Source of the DNA: Podospora bellae-mahoneyi
Taxonomy: Eukaryota; Ascomycota; Sordariomycetes; Sordariales; Podosporaceae
Length of the DNA: 64,000 nt
Direction: 5' to 3'
NCBI RefSeq assembly: GCF_035222275.1
Contig: NC_085885.1
Location: 682,001-746,000, forward strand
Shown: positions 56,687-64,000 of the stretch, piece after piece
Numbering within the stretch: position 1 is the stretch's first letter
Layout of the letters: the number at the start of each line of letters is the position of its first letter
Program-made: the position numbers and the translations under genes
Notes under the pieces: generated by a model
Database searches by the model: none
What the model was told of the DNA's origin: nothing
The model's input: the letters and a program-made list of their open reading frames with translations, nothing else

Positions 56687-57985
56687 ATGACCGCAGCGCC
56701 AAAGCCGGGCCCGGCGAATCTCCGACCCGGAGCCGGTCTCGACGAGTGGCTCGAAGAAGCAAAACAATGCCACTACCTACCAGAGTCTGTCATGAAGCAG
56801 CTCTGCGAAATGGTCAAAGAGGTCCTGATGGAGGAGTCCAACATCCAACCAGTAGTCACCCCTGTCACCATCTGCGGCGACATCCACGGCCAGTTCTACG
56901 ATCTCCTAGAGCTCTTCAGAGTGGCTGGTGGCATGCCGGGCGACAACAACGTCCAGGCGCCCCAGACAGTCACAGCAGTCATCACATCCGACGACATTGA
57001 GCCCCCGAGCGAAATCACCGATCCCAAGCTGCAAAAGAAGGTCATAAATTCTGGCCCAGCCCAAATAAGTACAGATCCAAACGAAACGATCGTCGAGGGG
57101 GACACAACCACCGAAGCCATCCTCCCTCCAAACGAGGGGCTCACCCAGTCAGCAGACACCAAGTTTGTCTTTTTAGGCGATTTCGTCGACAGAGGGTATT
57201 TCAGTCTGGAAACATTTACTCTCTTAATGTGTCTAAAAGCCAAGTCCGGATCTCCCTTCCCTTTCTGAGCCCAACCCCCACTAACATCCCTTCCTAGATA
57301 CCCCGACAGAATAGTCCTCGTCCGCGGCAACCACGAATCCCGTCAAATCACCCAAGTCTACGGCTTCTACGAAGAATGCCAGCAGAAATACGGCAACGCC
57401 TCCGTTTGGAAGGCCTGCTGTCAAGTCTTTGACTTTCTAGTCCTCGCAGCAATCGTGGACGGGACCGTCCTGTGCGTCCACGGCGGCCTGTCACCCGAAA
57501 TTAGAACTATCGACCAGATCCGTGTTGTGGCTAGAGCGCAGGAGATCCCGCATGAAGGCGCGTTTTGCGATTTGGTGTGGAGTGACCCAGAGGATATCGA
57601 CACGTGGGCGGTGAGTCCGAGAGGAGCGGGTTGGCTGTTTGGCGATAAGGTCGCTACCGAGTTTAACCACGTGAATGGGCTGAAGACGATTGCGAGGGCG
57701 CATCAGTTGGTGAATGAGGGTTACAAGGTATGTGTTTTTCGGGATTGTGTGTGTCTGGGGGGTTTGAGGGATGTTTGCTAATGATGTTGTTAGTATCACT
57801 TTAGCGAACGGTCGGTGGTGACGGTCTGGTCAGCACCGAATTACTGCTATCGCTGTGGTAATGTGGCGTCGATCATGACGGTGGACGAGCAGCTCAATAC
57901 CAAGTTTAGCATCTTCTCGGCTGTGCCGGATGATCAGCGCCATGTGCCAGCTGGGAGGCGAGGGCCGGGTGATTACTTCCTGTAG
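56687..57985 (+). CDS. ppg-1: PP2A-like serine/threonine phosphatase PPG1
   Basis: Exons 56687-57243, 57298-57727 and 57794-57985 encode 392 residues. The PPP catalytic core is complete: GDIHGQ at 64-69, GDFVDRG at 164-170, RGNHES near 195-200, then LCVHGG and [10 protein letters not shown]. The C-terminus GPGDYFL ends in the Tyr-Phe-Leu that PP2A-type enzymes share, where the Leu can be carboxymethylated. Sequence details such as [20 protein letters not shown] point to PPG1, the phosphatase linked with fungal STRIPAK signalling, rather than PP2A or SIT4. A segment of about 75 residues (83-157) lies between the first two metal motifs and is Pro/Thr/Asp-rich. Intron 1 has a poor donor, GTCCGG; it is the only one that restores KAKYPDR. 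Confidence 0.9.
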
Positions 57986-58715
57986 AGGGAGGCAGGGGGT
58001 GAGGAGGGCTATCGATCCTGGGGTAGCAACTAACCACGGGATGACGTGTTGTAGCGTCTTGTCGGCTAAGAGACCTGTTTTGATGCGGTGTACGAGGGAA
58101 ACCGGCGTTTTACATGTTGTTATATTTGTCGGGGGCACATGACAATTGATTTTTTTGGACGGGATGATGAATAACTGGGATGAACATTTGATAAACTACT
58201 AGCATTGAGTTGGGTTGGTTGATTGGTCATTTTTGGGAGGGTGGGAGAAAGAGATGCTTGTATATTGTATACTGTCACTTTTTTCATCAAGCGGACCTTT
58301 TTGAGGGGTGTTTGAACTATTGAGTGGCTTTGGGCTTTCCAATATACCCGACTTTTGTTGTATTACCTATTTTTTTTTTTTTTGGGGGGAGGGTAAAATA
58401 GAAGACAGACGGGGGGATGGAGATGTCTTGAAGCCCAAGCGTTTCTAAAGAACTGAAGTGTTGAAAGGTACAAAGAAAGCTGAGTATTTTGATATCTATA
58501 AGTTTGATGCTCTCTATACATGATGGGAAATTCTTAATGCCCGTTTTGCGCCGTGGAAAGCCAAAAAAATAAAATAAAAATTAAAATGTCAAAAGATGGT
58601 CAAGAGAAAGCAAAAACGCCCCGTATTATGCCTGTCCCACCATCACCCCCGTTGCACCCTTCGTACTCCACGGCCCCCCACATCTAGCGTATAATACCCA
58701 ATCTTCACCTCCTAG
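57986..58715. other. Convergent 3' region
   Basis: This lies between PPG1 and the MFS transporter. It is AT-rich toward the right, with a T-run at 58371-58384 and A-rich blocks near 58561-58585, consistent with 3' untranslated sequence. No gene was found. Confidence 0.55.
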
Positions 58716-61210
58716 TTAAACTATTACCCTTCGCACCTCCACCTCCTTCCCCTTCTCCTTCTCCTCCACCACAACCTTCACCCCAGGCAGTCGTCCCAAA
58801 CTGCCAGATGACCCCTCCCCCATCCCACCAGACCCAGATTGATCACTCCCCGAACTCCCAACCCTCTTCCCCTGGATAACCACTTGTTTTTTCCCCCCAG
58901 CGCGGGCACTCACCCTCTCCAGCATCCTCGCCTGTGACCGTCTCCGTTGCTCCTCAATCTTTTGCTGCTGCTCCTCCTTCCGCTGCCGGATCGCAAGACA
59001 AAACTTGGAGTTGGACCTGATCTTGTCCCCCTGCCAGAGAAACACAAACGGAATAGCACACATGAGCGTGCTCACGCCCCCAAGCAGCGAGCAAGCACCG
59101 CTTATCCCCAACTTTTCAAACATGGGGAGAGTAGCCAAAGGCAAGACAGTTGCGAGCAAAGAGCGGGAGGTTGACGCGGCAGCGTTGGCAGACGCGGCGT
59201 AGACTTCGTACGCGTCGGTCAAATAGTTCCTATCCCCATCACACCCAACATCAGTAACTATCACGGGAAGGGGGGTTAGGGGAGGGGGACAAACAAGAGA
59301 GCCTGGAAAATACACATAAACCCCACCCCAAACGGCACCCCCGCCAGCATCGGCACAAAAAAGTGAACCCCCTCCTTCGCCGTCCATCCCAACCAAAAAA
59401 GACTAATCACAAACATCGGCCCCCCGACACACGCGAGCGGTAGCCGTCTGTACTCCTCCTGTCTAGTCCAAGCCTTGTTCCTCGCCATCGCCGACCTCAG
59501 AACACTATCCCACACAAAAAAGATCGGCAACGCGAGTAAGCACCCCACCCCAACGGCCAGATACGTCAACCCGCACTCCCCCGGCGAGAGCTCATAAACC
59601 CCAGTGAAAATGATCGGAAACGCCTCAAAACACATGTAAAATATGGCATAACAAAGCGCGAGGTAAGCACACGAAGTGTTAACGATCGGCTCCGTGACGA
59701 GCATCTTGATGGGCCGGTATAAAACAACAGTCGTCAACTCCCTGAACGACTTCTTCTCCATCTCATGCAGCGCCACCACCCTAGCCTTGGCGTCATGAAG
59801 GCGAATCTCCTCAGCGCGTCGCTTGAGGAGGACAGGACCGTATGTTTCTGGGAGGAAGAACAAGGGGACAAGTGTGCATCCCGCGTAAATAAGTCCAATC
59901 CAAAACGCCCACCTCCAGCCAATTGTTTCGGAGCAGTAGCCTGATATGATTGGGGCGAGTAAAGGCCCGGAGACGGTCGTCATGAAGAATAACCCCATGT
60001 TCCTCCCTCGAGTGCGAGGGTTGGGGGAGATGTCGGCGATTATCCCTGGGACAATGGCGATGGGGGCGGAGGCGAAGGTTCCGGTTAGGAGGCGGAAGAT
60101 GAGGAACATGATCCAGCTGTTTGCGAGGGCGGTTGCGAGGGTGAAGGCGGTGAATATTAGGAAGGTGATCATTGTTGGGATTTTGCGGCCGAATTGCTCG
60201 GAAAGGGGGGCCCAGAGGATGGGGCCCATGACGTAGCCGATCAGATAGACGGAAATGGGGAGGACTTGTTGGGATTCGTTGGTAATGTCCCATTTATCTG
60301 AGATAAAAGGCAGGGCGTTGGCTGGGAGGGCAGAGCCCATGGTTGAGTTGATGATGAGCATCATGCAAGTGATGAGGATGCAGGTTTTCTTGCCGGGGGA
60401 CCACTCGTGCGGGTTGCCCGTGTCGTGGTCGGGTTCCCAGGAGACGATCATTTCTTCTTCATCGTCCGAGGTGGCGTGGCTGGAGGCGTAGTATGGAAAG
60501 GGGGTAGAAGTGGCCGGGGACTTTTTGAGGGAGGAGCTTTCAGTGAGGGTTCCGGTTGGTGGTTGGGGGTATTGGGTTTGTTCTTGCTGTTGCTGTTGCT
60601 GTTGCTGTTGAGCGGGTTCAAAGGCCGCGATATCAAGCTCGCCGGCGAGAATGCTCATGCATGTTGGGCAGCGAGGATGAGCCTGCTCTGGAACCTGGAG
60701 TTCTTCCCCGTTCTTCCCACTGCTCTCGCCAACATCTCGCGCGGGCTGCGTGCTTGCCATTGACACCCCTCGGCCCTCAGTGCCTCCAGCGGCGGCCAGG
60801 ATAGCCTGGACTTCCTCTTTCGACAAGCCCAGAATATCAAAGGAGCACTCCCGTTTCACCGATCCATCGGGTGATACCACTCGCTGGCACATATCTGGTG
60901 TAGAAACTGTGGCACGAAGAGCGGATGGTGGGCGAGCTCGTGTGGTCCTGATTAACGGAAACGCTCTGGGGACCTGCGTCAGAGTTGCTTCCGAGACCGT
61001 TTCGATCACGTCTTTCTCTTGTGGTGCTTCGGCCTCTTTCTCACTCTCCCGGATAGCTTCTTCGTCTTTGGGTTCCTCAACTACGGGTTCATCAGACTTC
61101 TCGGGAACATCAAGTGTTGTCTGAGTGTCATGATAGCTCTGGAAGGATGGCCTGTGGTGAACATCGTCTCCTCCGTCGTACTGGCTGCTGGTTCGCTGTG
61201 GTTCTTCCAT
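58716..61210 (-). CDS. MFS transporter, DHA1-like, with long N-terminal extension
   Basis: Exons 59295-61210 and 58716-59229 encode 809 residues. The membrane core (residues about 280-720) has the 12-helix major-facilitator pattern: PLSEQFGRKIPTMITFLIF between helices 2 and 3, ADISPNPRTRGRNMGLFFM, and GPLLAPIISGYCSETIGWRW. These fit the drug or polyamine/H+ antiporter (DHA1) group; the substrate is unknown. Before the core lie about 250 acidic, Pro/Ser-rich residues with a cluster HPRCPTCMSIL and a run of Gln. An 85-residue Arg/Gly/Ser-rich cytosolic tail ends the protein. The only intron (donor GTTTGT, acceptor GATAG) sits within a transmembrane region and keeps ALLNYLTDAY. Most DHA1 proteins are about 500-600 residues, so both ends are unusually long. 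Confidence 0.87.
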
Positions 61211-62605
61211 GGCGATCAGGAAGCTTGATCGACTACCCAAAATCAACAGCCAGGAGGTGAAGGTTGGGTGTAGAGGACAGGGCCCTGGTGATTTTAAAAG
61301 AGTGTATTGGTCGAAATGTCAGTCACCAAGTCTGGCCAGAAGCAAAAATCCAACTCCGGGGAGCAGAAGATCAAATATCCCATCCACAGCTCGAGAGAGC
61401 GTGGACAGACGGCGCCATGGGCGAGCTGAAGCAACCGATCACACATGTCAGAGTGTAGCCCGCAGCACCAGAAAGAAGGCCACCAAGGTAGTTGGTTGCC
61501 GGGTATCACTGTGCATATTCTCCTGAAAAGCTTGAAAAGACCCTAGGAGAGGTAGTGTGTTGGTCCTCTGTAACCATCGGGTCGGTGATAGCCAGGCTGC
61601 CGTTGAACTAGCTTTCGAAAAGACGGGACTAATGGGTCTAATGTCCCGTCTAGTAGGACAGAGTTAGAACGGCGTTGATGTGATAACGTGCATCACGAGA
61701 CTGGGCCAACTGCAGGCCCGACGAAGGTGAGGTGAGCTGCCTTCTTTTCAGCGATAGCATTGCATCTCGACTCCTGTAGGGTGTGTGAGTTGACGGTGAG
61801 CTGTCATGATCTATCATATCGTGACAATGGACGAAGACAGCACCAGGCATCTCAGAGGCCCGGCCGAGAAATAAGGAGTCATCTGCAGGACTTGGCGGTC
61901 AATTGTCAAGTCCCGCACCCTGCATTTATGGGTGTCGGGTATCTGAACACCCACTATACCACAGCTCGCAAATGTAGTACGTGGTGGCTACTTCACAAGG
62001 GGACCTCCCCCCTGATTGGGGCTGAAACTGGCCCATGGAAAGGGTATCTGGAACGCGCAAGGCTCAGTCGTAGGGCCAAACTACCGGGCCGTAGCATCGA
62101 GGTCTTGCTACTAAGTTTTGACGCGTTCCTAGCGGGATGATGTCAAAGCCACGTCTGTGGGACATTAACGAAGCAAGTCATAATGGAGGTTCAGATTGGA
62201 TTTCTTGATATTGCGCGCAAGACGGGATGCTATATGCATTAGCAATGCCCAACCCGACTATCGTGCTTGGATGTAGCTTACGAATTACTACACCCAGACC
62301 CCTTCATGAACGAATCTCCAATGGCATTGTAGCCAGTAGATCAAATGAGTCCCGAACAAGTGGTGATGTGTCGGCCTCTCTCCTCCATCCCAAACCAGGC
62401 GTCGAATTGGCCACAGGGTGGTTTCTCAAACTGAGATCATTGCACCATCGTTTTCCTGCAAGATTCACAGAGTCAGGAGATGTTGGGGAACGGTGGCAGG
62501 TGAAAAGTGCAGACGTCGGGCAGCGGAATGCGGGGAGCCATCACCGCTGACATGCAGTAAGATGTTTCACATGTCTCGCAAAAAAGAGCTGTCCATTTCC
62601 TCCCA
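61211..62605. other. Intergenic region MFS to GIM3
   Basis: This holds the transporter's promoter and the 3' end of GIM3, both on the minus strand. The short frames here have no family resemblance. No RNA gene was seen. Confidence 0.5.
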
Positions 62606-63193
62606 TCATGTCTCGAGGTTGATAGTCTTTCCAAATCGCGCATACAGCTCCACCTTCAGCTGCGTCATTTCCCCCCGAATGGTGGCCATCTTGTCCTCCA
62701 ACTCCCCGATTTCCTCCTCGATCTTGGCTGTTGAGAGGCCAAGGAGCTCCTGTGCCTGTGGTAGCGGCAGGTGGAAGAAGGCGTCTCCAATCTTGTACCT
62801 GGTAAATGTCAGAGCATGTGGCGGGAGATAATGATGCACGAAGCAGAGAAAAACTCACGGAACAAGGTCATCCTCGTCGGCGAGCTCAAGCTCCGTCGTG
62901 ATGTCGTCAAGCTCTTCCTTTTCTTTCTGTGCGGGGTTCAGCAAGGCTAGTTTCTGAAGCTGTGAACAGAGTTGTCTCACGTTTTTTACTTTGAGCTCCT
63001 CCTCGAGTGTGAGTTCGTGGGAGTGGAGGCGGCTGAATTTATTGATCTTGTCCTGATCCTCACGGCGGACCTCGATCTCATCGCCTACTGCATCCTCCTC
63101 CTCCTTGGTCAACTGGGTGAGAGTTAGCAATGTTGGCAGCAGAATTCACAGGCCCATCGACGGAAATCTTACCATTCTCCTGCTCAAATTCAT
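62606..63193 (-). CDS. GIM3: Prefoldin subunit 4
   Basis: Exons 63173-63193, 62859-63112 and 62606-62798 encode 155 residues. Prefoldin is a hexameric chaperone that hands unfolded actin and tubulin to the cytosolic chaperonin CCT. Exon 1 is only 21 bases and codes MNLSRRM; joined to LTKEEEDAVGDEIEVRREDQ it reproduces the family start. The two helices of the beta-type prefoldin coiled coil flank a hairpin segment, YKIGDAFFHLPLPQAQELL. All junctions are in frame with GTAAGA and GTGAGT donors and CAG acceptors. The start codon lies 357 bases from that of the divergent CENP-W-like gene. Confidence 0.92.
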
Positions 63194-63549
63194 CTTGGCG
63201 AGTTTTGTCTATTTCCCTCTATTCCACGCAACAAGGATATCTGGAAGTTCAAGAAGGGCTGTCGTCTTGGTCAGGCAGAAAGCTGTCGTTCAACTCAGTG
63301 GGATGGGGGGGACCCCACCATCAGAGATCTACAAGGTTGAAGGTGGAGCGAGGTCTGTTTATTCTCCGATTGGCCAGACACCTTTGAACCCTGCAAGTCA
63401 ACAAACAAGCACCAGCACTTCTTTCATCATCATCAACCTCGTTTTCTCAATTCTCCTTGAAAGGTGTGGGTCTTTCATCTCATTTATCTATTGCTCTCTT
63501 CAGGAGTCACTGTGTGCCACGCGTTTTGTCAACAATTCCAGCAGTCAAA
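63194..63549. other. Divergent promoter region GIM3/CENP-W
   Basis: A compact 356-base region between two start codons that must serve both genes. It contains CT-rich leader on each side. No gene was seen. Confidence 0.6.
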
Positions 63550-63945
63550 ATGCCCGGTCACAAGCTGTATCCACGCGCGACAGTCAAGAAAATCGTCAAG
63601 GCTCACTCCAATTGCAGCGTGAGCAAGAACGCAGATGTCATGGTATGCCATTTTCAAGTCTTTATTCACGCGTGTTTTTGGGACTAACCAGGATTTAGAT
63701 CTTTCTGGACTACATGCTGTTTATGCAAAAGTAAGCTCATCATCACCCATCCCCATGAGATGGCACATACTGACTGAAAGTAGCCTGGTGAAAGAAGCCT
63801 CCATTGAAGCCAAAAAGGGTGGTGAAAGGGGCATCACGGCACGCAGTGTGAAGAAGGTGACAGCGGTAAGCAACCCTACTCTCGTTTGCAAAGCACTGGC
63901 TGACCTTGTGTTTTCTAGGATTCATTGGCCAAGTTCAAAGGATGA
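63550..63945 (+). CDS. CENP-W-like histone-fold centromere protein
   Basis: Four exons (63550-63642, 63699-63730, 63784-63865, 63919-63945) encode just 77 residues. The sequence LYPRATVKKIVKAHSNCSVS, IFLDYMLFMQ, KEASIEAKKGGERGITARSV and VTADSLAKFKG has the three-helix histone-fold layout and fits fungal CENP-W proteins, which pair with CENP-T at the inner kinetochore. All four exons join in frame, with donors GTATGC, GTAAGC and GTAAGC. Four exons in under 240 coding bases is an unusually high density. NF-Y/CBF-like or other histone-fold proteins are the alternative, but the size and pattern favour CENP-W. Confidence 0.78.
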
Positions 63946-64000
63946 ATGACAAGCCAACAAGCCCAAGGGACCCAAAACTAGTTTTGCCGTTGGCTTCGTA

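Noticed and set aside
1-64000. tRNA, 5S rRNA, CRISPR arrays and intact mobile elements
   Set aside because: Scanning by eye for T-loop, 5S, spaced-repeat, transposase or terminal-repeat signatures found none; short or decayed examples could have escaped.

Overview
The window looks like a nuclear chromosome segment of a filamentous ascomycete, most likely Sordariomycetes and probably Sordariales. The evidence is short GT-AG introns of about 50-110 bases with CTAAC/CTGAC-like branch sites, CT-rich 5' leaders, and close resemblance of the encoded proteins to Neurospora/Podospora-type proteins recalled from memory. No plasmid, phage, operon, rRNA or tRNA feature was seen. No retroviral or LTR-type element was recognised.

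Layout. 1-14 kb is a dense housekeeping block: peroxisomal adenine-nucleotide carrier (ANT1 type), NatC subunit Mak10/NAA35, F1-ATPase epsilon (ATP15), complex III core protein QCR2, RNA polymerase III subunit RPC82 and mitochondrial GTP/GDP carrier GGC1. 14-25 kb holds a 1405-residue disordered nuclear-type protein, a 768-residue coiled-coil protein and a von Willebrand A-domain protein. 26-34 kb is more accessory: a cysteine-module protein I cannot place, a degenerate PAP2-like membrane protein, a short gene carrying only the N-terminal leader of a vacuolar-type Ca2+-ATPase, an unresolved stretch, and mitochondrial seryl-tRNA synthetase. From 33.7 to 53.8 kb there are only two small coiled-coil genes in about 20 kb; the rest is non-coding, with ACCTACCT motifs, spaced TATATATA boxes and diverged direct repeats. 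53.8-64 kb is dense again: UPF3 (nonsense-mediated decay), PPG1 (PP2A-like phosphatase), a DHA1-like MFS transporter, prefoldin subunit 4 (GIM3) and a histone-fold CENP-W-like protein.

How the genes fit together. Five products serve mitochondria (ATP15, QCR2, GGC1, SerRS) or peroxisomes (ANT1), and ATP15 and QCR2 lie in tandem. Divergent pairs share short upstream regions: QCR2/RPC82, UPF3/PPG1 and GIM3/CENP-W. Exon structures were worked out by hand from splice signals, frame continuity and family resemblance. Those of the recognised families are mostly firm; N-termini of the coiled-coil, cysteine-module and PAP2-like genes are less certain.

The strongest candidates for something undescribed are the cysteine-module protein at 26373-27277, the stand-alone Ca2+-ATPase leader gene at 29721-30476, and the 20-kb gene-poor island with its two coiled-coil genes.
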